Source of the DNA: Diphasiastrum complanatum | Taxonomy: Eukaryota > Streptophyta > Lycopodiopsida > Lycopodiales > Lycopodiaceae | Assembly: GCA_029204225.1 (NCBI GenBank) | Contig: CM055092.1 | Location: 85,792,032-85,856,031 of the forward strand | Direction of reading: 5' to 3' | Length of the DNA stretch: 64,000 nucleotides | Shown here: positions 12,589 through 32,419 of the stretch, in pieces | How positions within the stretch are numbered: position 1 is the first letter of the stretch | Layout of the letters: each line of letters starts with the position of its first letter | Program-made: the position numbers and the translations under genes | The notes under the pieces: generated by a model | The model's input: only the letters and a program-made list of their open reading frames with translations | Database searches by the model: none | Told to the model about the DNA's origin: nothing

Positions 12589-12640
12589 TTAGAATTTGCT
12601 TTGCACAGGAACACAGATCATGCCACATAGTAACACAGAC
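12589..12640 (-). mobile_element. Truncated 5' LTR of the minus-strand copia
   Basis: About 52 bases match the outer part of the LTR at 6816, beginning TTAGAATTTGCTTTGCACA on the plus strand. The match ends at 12640, where a different LTR begins. The remaining ~220 bases of this LTR are missing, and I could not find them beyond 17059. The junction therefore reflects deletion or recombination, not a clean insertion. Confidence 0.75.
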
Positions 12641-13792
12641 AGAAGTGTTATTCTGGTTGTCGACAGACATTAAAAAGTAACCAGTATTACTTATTTTTGG
12701 ATGGGTAGTTTAAATAAACTCAAAACAACAATCTAGCCTCTATCGAATTAGATGAAGCACGTTCTACAGATGAGATGTTATCAGAGTAGTACAGCGGTAC
12801 TACACTCTGGCTGATTAAGGTGTCAATAGAGAATCAAGAATTGTTTGATGTATTCACAACTGTGCAGACAATTAATTAATCGCGTTCGCGAACTATTCGT
12901 TTCTAGACAGAAGTCCTCAACAACTAAAGTCCAACTTAATGGTTAAAGAACACGAAGAGTTTTAGAATACGTTAGAAACTTATGTCAATGCCAATCAGGA
13001 AGACAAATCAGAGACTTAATTCTTCAGGCAGGGACTGTCATCTCATATGTATACATACAACTTTATTCAATGATCGTGCTAGACTGTACCAAAGATAGTC
13101 ATTATTTGAGTGCCGAAAAAAAAGTATTCGCGACAGACGAATAAGATGGTTTAAAGATAGTTCTTTAGAGCATGCTTTACGAAAACACAGCAAATGACTG
13201 TAATGCACTAGAGCGTCTGTCTGATCGGAGAGAAATTCATGAAATGCGTTAGAGATTGTTAGTAGACTCCAGATCACTCACACTTAGCAGTGCGAAGAAC
13301 AGAGATAAGAGAGAATAACTCACAGAACTCTATTCACTTCTTCAATATCTTACAGAATCTTCTCTCTCGATGATCGAGACTGAAGTGTGAGATCAATAGA
13401 TGTTCTACGGGACGAACAAACACACCTCTAAAACAACAGGTGCATCGCTCCCGCAAAAGGGTCTAGTTAACGATTAGACTGAGAATACGTTCACCTATAC
13501 CATAAGAGGTATACTTAACTATGAGTTAAAGTTACTCTAGTTTATCATGTCTTTTCGTATCTAGTCCTTTCGTATGGACAACCTAGTAAAGGTTGTCCAA
13601 GACAATGTCTTTTCCTTTAAAAAGTCTTGCCCTTAATTACAAGGAAAGTACTTAGGAGATATAATCCCAAAAAATGACTAAGGCCTCTTCATGATTTATA
13701 CTTATCCAGCTCATATCTTCATTTTCGAATATATCATGCCATATTTATGTTGATATTTAATATTTAACATTTACAATTTTTGTGGCATCACA
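12641..13792 (-). mobile_element. 3' LTR (truncated) of a gag-only LTR element
   Basis: This block repeats 15946-17059 in direct orientation. Read on the minus strand it starts TGTGATGCCAC at 13792, preceded by a purine tract (GAGGAAGGGGATA). It lacks the last ~115 bases of the LTR (equivalent to 15831-15945) and abuts the copia LTR remnant at 12640. Differences include a ~20-base indel near 12970. Confidence 0.8.
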
Positions 13793-15110
13793 TATCCCCT
13801 TCCTCAAATGTGAAACGTCCTCGTGAACATATCATTTTTATTTCGAGGAGTATTCGAAAAACATTCTTGTTCATCAGATTTTCGTTGAGGCGAAAAGATA
13901 TTTCTTTGTGGATTTCGTCCTTTAGATATTTCTTCATCTTAAAGAATATATGTCTTGCTGTTTTTTTTAATTGAATAGGTTGTTTTGAGTTGATCTTTGA
14001 ATTGCTAATGAAAACTGGAATCAAACTTCAAAACATCTTTAAACTTCAAAAAGTCGGCATCCCATAGAAACATCACCACGACAAAGACACGAATGAATTT
14101 TCAGGAATGATTCAGTTCTTCATATAACTTCTGAGCAAGCTCCAAGTTCTATTGAGCTTCGATCAAGAGCAAGTCTTCTTTCGATTTGGTATAGCGGCCA
14201 ACTGGTAAGTTGCCGAATTCTTCTAACTTAACCGGGAGTAATGTTCCATCGAATAGCTCTTGGGTTAACTTGGTATCTTCATCTGAATCACTTCGTAGAG
14301 TGATTTCTTTACTGTAACGAGCTGAAAATCTAATAAAATTGCTTTTAACATAAAGGTTTTGAACAAAAAATAATGTGTTCGCCGCAAAAGTACCAAACTA
14401 CCAAAATGTATATGTACAAAATTGGTTATAACGAAATGACTTCCTTCTATCTTGCAAATTATGGCGAATCTCCACAAAATATTCTACAAGATTTCGCTTC
14501 CAATCCACATATAGACTGAATAATTCCGGATAAGCCATATTGATATTTATCAGCAGACCTGCATCGTCGAATGCGCCTAAATCTGCAACCGCTTGTGGTT
14601 TGTACAGCTGAAACTGCAACTTTCGCTTCCAAAAATGTCGCTTATTATCTTCGTTTTGCAAAAATTGAAGTTCTTTGATACGGATATATTCGAGAGCATA
14701 CATAGCCGAAGAGCCTATGTATAACTCTGCTGATCCGAAAGGTACGACCTGGAATTTACCCTAGATTATGCCCCAGCAGAGACATCCTTTCTGCTCAATA
14801 GTGAGCTGGGCCCATAACCAGAGAAAGTCGTCCTTCTCCCACAGTCACTTCTAGTCGTCGAAGGCGATGCCTACTGCGCCTGGTAGCATCATGTAATCCA
14901 CACGCCATTGCAACTCAATATTTAAAACATGTGGACACCATTTCTAGAAGCGATCAGCAAATGCACGGAATCTGTCAGCACATACCTTCGATTGATTTTG
15001 CCGCATTCGCTTTGGCTGTGTAGATGTAGTTGCCAAATCCTGAGTTTGCAACTTAGCAGCTAGCTTATGATCTTCCATTTGTTGTTTTGGTTTGACAGCT
15101 CCTGTTCGGG
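13793..15110 (-). other. Internal region of the LTR element, no pol found
   Basis: No reverse transcriptase, integrase, protease or RNase H motif is visible in any frame. The longest minus frame (14398-14703, starting MYALEYIRIKELQF) is charged and aromatic-rich and may be the decayed C-terminal part of the gag-like protein. Lack of pol suggests a non-autonomous element. Confidence 0.55.
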
Positions 15111-15756
15111 CTAGTCAATCTTCGCGACAGCCTCCAAGAATTCTGGATGGTCTGAGGCTCCGATGTAGGCAAGCACAGCTTGGAGTTGCTGTGTAAGTTC
15201 ATCAATTCGCAGCAGGGCCTGAAGATAGTCATCGTATGCATCGGGCTCGTTGCAAGATGGGGTGGCATCACTGGAGAGCTCCTTCAGCTCCGCCAACTCT
15301 TCCTCAACAAGAGCCTTCGCATCCTCGAGCGGTTTTAAGAACTCGACTTGAAAATTGTCAAGCATCTAGCCTCGGAGCTGGTTCAGCTTCGTGAGATCGA
15401 CAGTGATTGACCCTGTGGTGGTGCTCAGAGACAAAGCAGCTTCTGTCTTTAATCTCATCATTCGCTCCTCCTGTAGATGTTTCCGGAGTGCGACATTATG
15501 CTGATTTGCAACCAAAAGTTGCTGCTTCAAAGAATCGTTTGGAGTCTGAAAATTGTCAGACTTGGCCTGAATCTACAATTTTGGAGATAGAAGTGAAACG
15601 TGCAGCAGGACCCTCCATACCGAAGCTAATTAGGAGTTCGAATAACTGGGTAGTGATTTCGTCTAGATTTCTTCGACTAGTATTCTCACTTTGTCTTCGT
15701 AAAAATTCCTCTCTAAGCTTACGATATCGTTCTAATTTGGATTCTCTATCTGACAT
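15111..15756 (-). pseudogene. Gag-like coiled-coil protein of the LTR element, broken
   Basis: The frame starts MSDRESKLERYRKLREEF at 15756, about 55 bases inside the primer-binding site, where gag is expected. It runs to 15556. A +1 shift then leads into ...SLKQQLLVANQHNVALRKHL, and after one in-frame TAG near 15367 into MLDNFQVEFLKPLEDAKA and ELTQQLQAVLAY, ending at 15111. Most of it is charged with heptad-like spacing, so an alpha-helical coiled coil is likely. No zinc knuckle is visible. Position and composition suggest a capsid-type protein of a gag-only (TR-GAG-like) element. This is inference, as no family signature is recognised. Confidence 0.55.
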
Positions 15757-15810
15757 ACACTAGAGATGGAGATGGATTTGTCAAATTTCTTATAACTTTC
15801 CTAAAATATC

Positions 15811-15825
15811 CCGGCAACGGCGCCA
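15811..15825 (-). other. Primer-binding site, tRNA-Asp type
   Basis: The minus strand reads TGGCGCCGTTGCCGG. This matches the 3' end of plant tRNA-Asp and is known as the primer site of Athila/Tat-type elements. It lies five bases from the LTR end at 15831. Confidence 0.8.
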
Positions 15826-15830
15826 AAAAT

Positions 15831-17059
15831 TGGTATATGTCGTACTATACCAATAGGGTTAATATAGATTTTATAGTAAATAATGTCATTCCCATAGAAG
15901 ACAACGTTAGAAAGTTATGTTTTTGGTACAATTATGGCAAGTGGTTTTGAGTGTTATTCTGGTTGTCGACAGACATTAATTTTTGGGATGGGTAGTGTTA
16001 ATAAACTCAGAACAACAATCTGGCCTCTATCGAATTGGATAAAGCGCGTTCTACAAATGAGATGTTATCAGAGTAGTACAGCGGTACTACACTCTGACTG
16101 ATTAAGGTGTCAACAGAGAATCAATAATTGTTCGATGTATTCGTGACTGTGTAGACAATTAATTAATCGCATTCGCAAACTATTCGTTTCTAGACAGAAG
16201 TCCTCAACAACTAAAGTCCAAATTAATGGTTAAAGAACACGAAGAGTTTTAGAATGCCAATCAGGAAGACAGATCAAAGACTTAATTCTTCAAGCAGGAA
16301 CTGTCATCTCATATGTATACATACAGCTTTATTCACTGATCGTGCTAGACTGTACCAAAGATAGTCATTATTCGAGTGCTGAAAAGAAAGTATTCGCGAC
16401 AGACAAATAAGATGGTTTAAAGACAGTTCTTTAGAGCATGCTTTACGAAAACACAACAAACGACTGTAATGCACTAGAGCATCTGTCTGATCAGAGAGAA
16501 ATTCATGAAATGAGTTAGAGATTGTTAGCAGACTCCAGATCACTCACACTTAGCAGTGCGGAGAATAGAGATAAGAGAGAATAACTCACAGAACTCTATT
16601 CACTTCTTCAATCTCTTACATAAGCATAAACTCTTCTCTCTCGATGATCGAGACTGCAGTGTGAGATCAATATATGTTCTACGGGGCGAACAAACACACC
16701 TCTAAAACAATAGGTGCGTCTCTCCCGCGAAAGGGTCTAGTTAACGATTAGACTGAGAATACGTTCACCTATACCATAAGAGGTATACTTAACTATGAGT
16801 TAAAGCTACTCTAGTTTATCCGATCTTTTCGTATCTAGTCGTTTCATATGGACAACCTAGTAAAGGTTGTCCAAGACAATGTCTTTTCCTTTAAAAGGTC
16901 TTGCCCTTAATTACAAGGCAAGTACTTAGGAGATATATTCCCGAAAAATGACTTAGGCCTCTTCATGATTTATACTTATCCAGCTCATATCTTCATTTTC
17001 GAGTATATCATGCCATATTTATGTTGATATTTAATATTTAACATTTTCGTGGCATCACA
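15831..17059 (-). mobile_element. 5' LTR of the gag-only LTR element
   Basis: Read on the minus strand it begins TGTGATGCCACGAAAATG at 17059 and ends CATATACCA at 15831, giving TG...CA ends and a length of about 1.23 kb. It matches 12641-13792 over all but the last 115 bases. Together with the tRNA-Asp primer site and the purine tract at the other end, it defines a minus-oriented element of about 4.4 kb. Confidence 0.8.
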
Positions 17060-18966
17060 TGTGCATAATAGCTACAACATCATCTAATGATCCTATTGGT
17101 TTAAGCACTGTTTGACAGACCCACACAACGCATTGGTGTGAGAGAATCGGTGTTCTCCCACGAAAGTGTCTCGCTTACTGGCAGACTTCTCTATTCTGTA
17201 TTTTGTCTATCTATATCTTCTGTATCATTAGTGCATCTTACAACTGCATATATTCAGAGTAACATTTCTAGATAGATTAAACAATCTAAGACTAATCACA
17301 GATTACAAGAGCGGCGGATTAGGCACATCCTAACGTTCTTCTACTGACGTCATCATATCATATCAAAAAATTGTACTTCATGGTACTTGTTTGATCTTCC
17401 TGGTCCTTTGGAACGTGAGTATTCGAAAGTATTCGACCTTTGGGTGTCCTGAATATTTTCGTTTCACGTCGTTTGACTTTCGGCTGATCTATAGTTCTTC
17501 GTGAACATTTCGTCTTCGAGTAACTGTTCTTCATTTTTTTGAGAGTCTTCGAGTTCAAGGTATTCAAGAGGTTGGGAGTCGAGAGCTAGCAGAGCTTTGG
17601 TAATAGAAACATTTTGTTTCTTCAGCTCTCTCTCAATGCATGGTAGCTTTGATGGGGCAAGGGAGATAAGAAGAACCAGAACGGAGAAGAGAGCAAAAAT
17701 ATTGCGGAACAGCTCTCCTGTTCTAATCAGCTGCTAAATGCAAAAATAGTTTAATAGACAGCTTATGCTAAATGTAATCATAGCTTTAAATGTTCTAATT
17801 GCCCAACAGGATCTTAAAAATTAATTCATACTCTAAAAACAAGAGTACAATCCATCAAAGAGATTAGAGATAGTTTGTGTGTGGTACTACTGAAATCAGA
17901 TTCAATGTGAAGTGTAGTTCTGAAATAAGTGGAAGAGCAGTATGATATCGCGAGTTCCTCAGACATCGAAGACGACCATCGTCTGATCAAAAACTGAGGA
18001 GTCGTAGAAGTCCGTGTTCTTATCAGAGTGAGTAAACAAGCGCGATCAAACAATAATGAAAGTGCATCCAATCACAACATGCATTCATCTACGTTGTACA
18101 CAAATAAAAATGTGCAGCTGCTATATTACACTGAAGCACAATACAAATAGCAATTGCAACCAAAATTGACGGTGTAATTGGGAGGCTCAAATAATGCGAC
18201 GGAGCAACCAACAATTTGTGCTTGGATGATCTATTTATAGATTTCATCTGTGTATTAATTACAATAAATGATTGTCACCTAATTAGGTAAGCCGTTGTAC
18301 TTGGAAGTCCATGGCTTCTGTGACAACTATACATAGTGTATACTATCAACCCATAGGGAATGTTGATGTGGACGAGGGCGTTGCAAATTCTCTCACTTCG
18401 CTTTATAAGGGAAGTGGCTTTCTCTCACTTCGCAAATTTGGGAAGTGGCAGGGAACATTCCTCGTTCAAAGTAGATGACCTTCGACATTTTTCTCTCTCT
18501 TCGGAATTTTGCAAAAAAGATGAAGGTGCCCTTAGAAAGGCGAAGGTGCCCTTGAAAAGACGAAGGTGTCTTTAAAACAGCTCAACATAAAAATGGATGA
18601 CCTTCGGAAATTTTCTTGCTTCACGAACTTTTTGCGAACAAAGTTGAAGGTGTTGAAAATTATTTGAATTTTTGAACTATCACGAAAAAGTCAAGGGTGT
18701 TTTAAAATAGTTGAACTTTTGGACTGTCGCGAAACTTTCGCAAACATTTCGCGAAGTTATCTTGAACATAGTTCATTTCTGCAGACTGTCTCGAAAGTAA
18801 TGTATTTCTGCAGACTTGTTCTAAATGCAAGTTTGCGGAAGTCCTTGAAGATAGCCAAGTTTTTGATGACTTCAAGTTATTAAACTTAACATCCAAACTT
18901 TGAAATTATGACAGGATTGGTTACCCTTTGCTGGAGATCAGCCAGAAGCCCGTTGTAGACGTTCTT
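17060..18966. other. No gene seen; partly CGAAGGTG-rich
   Basis: No coding domain is visible. The missing pol of the plus-strand copia, which would be expected here if the nest were simple, is not present. From about 18480 to 18760 the sequence repeats CGAAGGTG and TTCGCGAA-like motifs, related in the opposite sense to 5060-5320. Confidence 0.5.
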
Positions 18967-19248
18967 ATAAGTTTTTATCAAGGTTTTTCATTACAGTCAG
19001 AGTTATCTATAGCCAGCGTAATCATGCTCAACAATCAAGTTGAAGTTATCACTTCAAGCATTGTACTCACTGTTGATATTAATCAGAGTGCAATTTTTCC
19101 TATCTCACTATTGTATTGTTCATTTGCGCAATTTCTCTAAATCATTTATCTTGAATATTGCTGCTACTAACTGTTGCGTTTCCGATCCTACACGCCTACA
19201 CTCAAAGCTTCGAGATTCCGCTGCCACTCATCCCCACGTTTTACGACA
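18967..19248 (+). mobile_element. Partial LTR, second copy of 5499-5781
   Basis: It matches the LTR segment at 5499-5781 along its length and ends in TTTTACGACA. No primer-binding site follows, so it is the 3' LTR or a solo fragment of the outer plus-strand copia. Both copies lack a common longer upstream match, so the U3 parts differ or have been replaced. Confidence 0.7.
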
Positions 19249-20245
19249 AAAATGACCTAAACCAACCTTTCACAAAACTGATTTTGCTAGACAATAGTTC
19301 TTATTATTTGTTTCAAGCTATTTTTAACCAAAACATATTTTCAACATGCAATCATTAAATCTGTACTTAATGATTCCCTAATAGCAAGTACATGTGCTGA
19401 AAACACTCAATCACAATGACTTATGAGCAATTCAAGCAAAAAACCATGATATTAGCAAAGACCATCATAAACGCCACATAGATTCAATTCCAATCATTAT
19501 AGCTATGGAGAAAGCCTATACTAATGGATCTTAGCAAGAAGCAAGTGAAAACCTTGAGAAATTAACATCTACTTGGAGGATTGTTCACCACCAAGAAGAG
19601 AAAAATGATTGCCCTTTACCAAAAAATTGATGAAGAGTTCACCAACTCCAAATCCCGTAATCTTCATAAGCCTTTGCTTTGTTGCCACTGTGAGGAAAAG
19701 TACCTCAAGATGCTCCAAGCAAGATCACACATTCTATCTTGTGCTAGTGTATCATATATCCTCGTTGGCTAGCTCTAGTCCTTGTGCTAGTCGTAGTTAA
19801 GCTTACTCTCATGAGTGGTTGTGGTTATAGTATATGAGAGCTTAATAATAGTATGTATTGTAATTCCCATAGTTTTGGAGTGAGTTTTATCAATTGTGTC
19901 TATATTTCTATTTGTTTGGGTAAGATTGTCCTATGCTTGAGTTGTATTGTATTGTCGTTATCTAGTTTGTCCTAGGGAGTCATCAAGTCAAGGTCAACAT
20001 TGGAGGTGTGGGACCATTACCATACACAATCCAAGACCCACCCACAAGCTATTCAAGGACTAGATTAATGATGTGGTAATGGCTGGGATGATGGAAGCTA
20101 TCTCACATATTAATTGTCTTTTCCTAGATTTTGTTAATCTATTTTACTTTTTATTTTTGCTTCGGTCCAAAAAAATGGCTATGCTTCAAAAATTATATAT
20201 GGTTCTAATGACCATCTCTCTATGAAAACAACTTTCTATAACATG

Positions 20246-20247
<2 letters not shown>
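19249..20247. other. No gene seen
   Basis: Short frames only. Nothing recognisable. Confidence 0.6.

Positions 20248-20319
<72 letters not shown>
20248..20319. repeat. (CT)n microsatellite
   Basis: 72 bases of uninterrupted CT. Confidence 0.98.
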
Positions 20320-20322
<3 letters not shown>

Positions 20323-20536
20323 GTCTTTTTGGGAGATAATATCAAAATGACTCTTTGGTGGCTCTTTGTTTTAGGTAGGTCCTCTCAAACAACAAATCAT
20401 TAGGATTATCCCCCCCAAAAAGCATATAAATAAAACAAAAGACAATTTGAGATCAATAATGAGAATATTCAAATATTTATGGAGGTTGGAACAAACTCCC
20501 TCTTGTATTTGAGTCACACTGGGGAGGCGCATTTTG

Positions 20537-20675
20537 CACCACCAATGTCATGTCAGTGGTGGTGGAGTGCCCATCTAATGGAGATGGGCAATGATAGCAC
20601 TATTTTTTAAAAACATTGCTATCATTGCCCACCCTTGGATCTGTGGGCCACCACCACTGCTGTGCATTGGTGGTG
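20537..20675. repeat. Inverted repeat (hairpin, MITE-like)
   Basis: The arms begin and end with CACCACCAATG / CATTGGTGGTG. They also share GTGGTGG and GGGCAATGATAGCA with their complements, over roughly 60 bases each. The loop is a short A/T-rich stretch around 20611-20625. The arms are imperfect. A small foldback transposon or a small-RNA hairpin are both possible. Confidence 0.65.
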
Positions 20676-21256
20676 TGGAATACACTCTCCCTCGCATTGG
20701 TCGCAATAAATACATAGTGTACTAATCTAGGCTAAGCAAATTTTGCCATGGCTTGTCCCGTCATAGTGATTTATGATAGAAATGTTACTTGTGGCAATGA
20801 TCTCTGACGCAAGAATCCCAATCTACATCATATATAGAGCATCTATGCTTGGCTTCCTGATCTAGATCTAGATCTTGTGTGTACTAAGTATCATACATGA
20901 CGATGCAGGAGCGGCAAAGTGTGCTCGGATGAATGATATAGGTCTTAGCAGTTGGAGATGGACGACTCAGATTGAACATAGTTTCTGAGTACCTGCTATG
21001 GCCTTTAATTCCCTTCACAATATAAATTGTGAATCTTTCTAGTTAATAGTATTAGGTCTTGTGCCATTGGACAAGAAAAAAACAATGCCCTAGCACCTAG
21101 CTTGTCCACAACATAGTTAGTGGCTCCCCTTGTGAGAGTCCTTCAGTCACTTGCCGCAAGAGCCTTTGTAATGATCGCCTCGATAATGCCGTATTTGGAC
21201 TACTTGCAATTGATTGCTCTTGTTCTTGAGTGTGTGTGATCGTAGTAGCATGAGAC
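20676..21256. other. Intergenic, upstream of the phosphatase gene
   Basis: No coding region is seen. It probably holds the promoter-proximal DNA of the downstream gene. Confidence 0.5.
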
Positions 21257-21262
21257 TATAAG
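21257..21262 (+). promoter_or_regulatory. Possible TATA box of the purple acid phosphatase gene
   Basis: ACTATAAGTAG lies 236 bases before the start codon. Spacing would give a 5' UTR of roughly 200 bases. This is the best TATA match nearby, but no transcript evidence is available. Confidence 0.35.
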
Positions 21263-21492
21263 TAGTGACAAATGCGAAAGGAAGGATCGAGCTGGAAGCA
21301 AGATAAAGCTCTTTAGCTGCTATACGCTGTGAGTATTAGGACTTATCAGCTGCATCAAATGGAGCAGGCAGTAGCTGCACGACAGCCAATTAGTGGCAAC
21401 TGATGCTGCAAGAGCTGAGATTAATTCTACCTACAGTAAACTTGGAAGCAAAAGGTTTGATTACTGGGCGAAATTATACATTGTGAATAGAA

Positions 21493-28910
<7,418 letters not shown>

Positions 28911-31019
28911 GATCCTTGTGACCCTTAAGAAGCAGTGTACATAGCACATCTACGCCATTCATGCAGCTACAGTCTTCGATCAGAAAGCACACCATAAAAA
29001 AGCTTGTTCCTTGGAATTACTTACATAGACTATTCATGTAGCTTATATTTGTGTGGCTGGAAAACATCAACAAAGCAGAACAAATTCTGTTCTCAAACCA
29101 CTTGAAGCAACAACAAGCATACTCAACAACAAAAGCATGTCTTTCAATTTTTTACCGAAGTGAAGGTGTTTCTTGATTAGCACCATAATTGTACTTCCAC
29201 CCATGAATGGCAAAACTAGAGATGAATTTTCACTTTTCAAATTCAAGAACATCATTGTAGATGCTAAACTTAGTTTTCTTTGGATTTATTATTAAGGTGA
29301 CTAGTAGTCATTGACACAGCATTTATATTGTGGCCAAGCCAATTCCCTAGGTTTTGAAGAAAGCTCTTTAGATGTCATTACTGGGGTTTGAACCTACACT
29401 CCAATAATAAGATCTACTCAAGTGACCTAGGACATGATTGGACTAAAATTAGCTTCTTGCAAAGTTGTAACATTCACTGGGCTATTTTGCTACTTACTTG
29501 AGTTAGTCTCTTTTAAATCCATTGGAGAATCTTCATACTCTAGGTATCTAGCGCACTGGTGTGTTCAATTCATCTAGTGGAAGCAATCACAAGATCTCCC
29601 AGGATATGATTTTGGTGGTTGGTAAGAAAAATGTACTCATGGGCATTCAATGAATAGATAACTATTCTCCTATGCAAATCCAAATCATATACATATATAG
29701 CATAAGATAATTGTGGTATACGACAACACAATGATGTGCTCAATATAGGTCATACTTTTCCCTTTGTGATATATGTGAGATTTGTGAAAGCTTTATCCAA
29801 GATGGCTACGATGATAATTATAGAACACCAAGAGATGGAAATTGAATGAAAACATCTTAATGTATGCCAAACTTATCATGGTAGGAATTAAGATTGAACA
29901 ATCTTTGACAAGTTGCAGTGGATACATTCAAGGTCAAAATGGATTTAAACAAGATTTATACTAGTAGGCTCAAAATTGATTAAGAACATCAAGATTGCAT
30001 CAAATCCAAAGTTTTTGTATACCAATAGATCATAAAGTTATGTCCACTCTAAATCATATCATCCAACTGTGCACAAAGATAGAAATGAAACTAGTCACAA
30101 ATGTGAACTATATCTTTCATAAGCAGAAGAGGTTTTCATGACAGCTTCAAAGGGACATGGTAAAAATGATTAGAAAAACGTCCTACCTATGCTTGTTGAG
30201 GCTCATATAAGGTCAATAAGAAATAATGGAATTTGAGCCATCAACTTTCCCCATTAATTGAAGCCATAGATCAAAACCAGTGATCTACATCTTATGTAAA
30301 ATGTGCACCAATAAGAAATGAGTCGGGCCAAACTTTAGGTGTCACCAATTGGCCTCTAGAGTTGGTATTTGGCTTAAAGTAGGATTTTTCATATATTGGT
30401 TCATATGGCACTTTTGAATTATATGGATTTTTCAAAGATTTATTCATGTTTTCTAAGATAGTCAATGTCAATAGATATACATGCAAACTCGAGTTGAAGT
30501 AGAGCATTCAATCCCTTTGATCTTTCAGATATCTTGGCACCTTATATAGTGTCCAACAACATAAGAACAACCATTCATGATTCTCTTGACCTTGATCTTG
30601 AGTCATCTTGGAGACTGAAAGTGCTCGATGACATCCCATTTATCATCTTGATCTTGATCTTGATTTGAGTCAAGATTTTAGCAGGTCGCAATGCCCATCT
30701 TGAAATCTTAGTCTGAGTCAAGAAGTCAACTCAATAGCCTCTAGAACTAACAATTTCAAAATCTTAGCTCAACACCCGTCATGGTGTTCAATACAAGGGC
30801 TCTCACTATTTAAGTCCGACATTAAGCCATCTTGAGTGGACTCATAATGACGATCACAAATCCAAACTTAAAAACTGAAGAATCAACAACAAGCACATTC
30901 ATACATCAGTACTCGAACTTAATGCATGAAAATGGAGCATAGATGGAAATGTAAATAGGAAGATCTTCAATTAACTATGCAACAACATTTCAGTACAATA
31001 TCTAGTGCTTAGAAACTCG
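28911..31019. other. No gene seen
   Basis: The first few hundred bases are probably 3' UTR and terminator of the phosphatase gene. The rest is AT-rich with no recognisable domain. Small CTTGATCTTGAT repeats occur near 30590-30670. Confidence 0.55.
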
Positions 31020-32419
31020 TGGAGGAGGCCTCTATGTATACCCACAAGCTGGTGAATCGTCGAATGCAATCGCCGGACGAAACATGTTGGATGGTAATTA
31101 GTGCAAAAGCACTATCGGATGCAATAGCATCGGTTGCAATTGTGGCAGGTGCAAACGATGGATGCAATCTGGCGGATTTAAACTAGCGCATGCAAACTGT
31201 ACTAACAAGTCGTCGGATGCACTTCAGACGGAAATGTTTTAGGAGGTCGTCAGGGACACAATGTCGGACACAAAGTTGGACGGAAATGTTTTTGGAGGTC
31301 GTCAAACACAAAGTCGTCGTAGAACGAAGGCTAGGTGAGGTGCGTGGAGGGCTGGGCTTGTACAGGTGCAGTGTTTTTCAGGGAAGGATGTCAAGAGTTC
31401 TGATCCCATAGCCATCTAGTCGTGCAGGTCGTTAGGACGCAGTTGCAATCGGAGTCGTGTGCTACGAGGAATGCGGTTTCTACGGTGTCTACGATGATCT
31501 GCAATGTCTATGGTTACATGTGGTTATGATGGGTGATGGCGGTGTCAACGGTCAATTACGGTTGTAGCGGGCGATTGCGGTTGCAGCGGACAATTGCGGT
31601 TGCAGCAGTTAGTGATGGTGATTGCGACGACTCAAGGTGATTACGATGGTGTAAGGTCTGGGGTGCGGTTGAGGATTGTCAGTTGCGATTGTGTGCTGTG
31701 ATGGTGGTTACGACAGGGCAACGATGGATGGGGTTGGAATACAGGTGAAGGAATGATGGGATTGGATTACGGGGTGATAGAATGATGGGATTGGATTGTG
31801 ATCCTGACGGTGTAAGTGTGGAGGTAGTGTGCTAGTGAATACGATGTGAGTACAACCTGTTGCGATCGAAGGGGAATGCAGTGGGGTGTGATTATGTGTA
31901 GACGTTGCGGTGGGTTGCGGTGAATGTGATCTCTATAGTGCAGAGACTGATGCAATGGAGGTGCAGTTGAATGCGGTCCCTACGATGGACGAGTGGAATG
32001 CGATGGGTGGCCGAGGGTAGCCGTAGGGCGGATGAGTGCGATCTGTATATAGCTGTGACTGCGGACTGCGGACGAATGCGATTTGTAGCAGTGGTTGCGA
32101 TTGTAGTGGGCGATTGCGACGTAGAGCAATTCAAGGGTGAATGGAGGTGAACTGTCTACGAATGCGTTTTCCACGAGTCTAGTGTGGAGGTTGTGTGATG
32201 GCGATGAATACGATAGCTGCAGTGCTGGTTTTTGACGATGGTGACGGCTCAAGGCGGTTGCTCTAGGTGAATGCGGTTGTTATTACCCAATGCAAATGTA
32301 GGCTCGTGTAGTTGGCCTCATTTCGATAGATTGTCAAATAGATCGTCAATGCAAGCTGTAGTTCTGATCGTCATTGAAAACGTCTGTGGTCGAGCGTGGA
32401 TCTGGGCTGATTGAAGTAG
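31020..32419. repeat. GC-richer degenerate repeat tract
   Basis: From about 31430 to 32290 the plus strand is full of related short words (GCGGTTG, GATTGCG, TGCGGT, GGTGATGG) with no fixed period. Composition differs sharply from the AT-rich flanks. The minus-strand frames here (for example 31980-32252) are Ser/His/Arg-rich and have no domain, so I treat them as by-products. Confidence 0.6.

Noticed and set aside
12485-12670. Start of a gene near the LTR junction
   Set aside because: It covers the copia primer site and the truncated LTR and has no protein signature.
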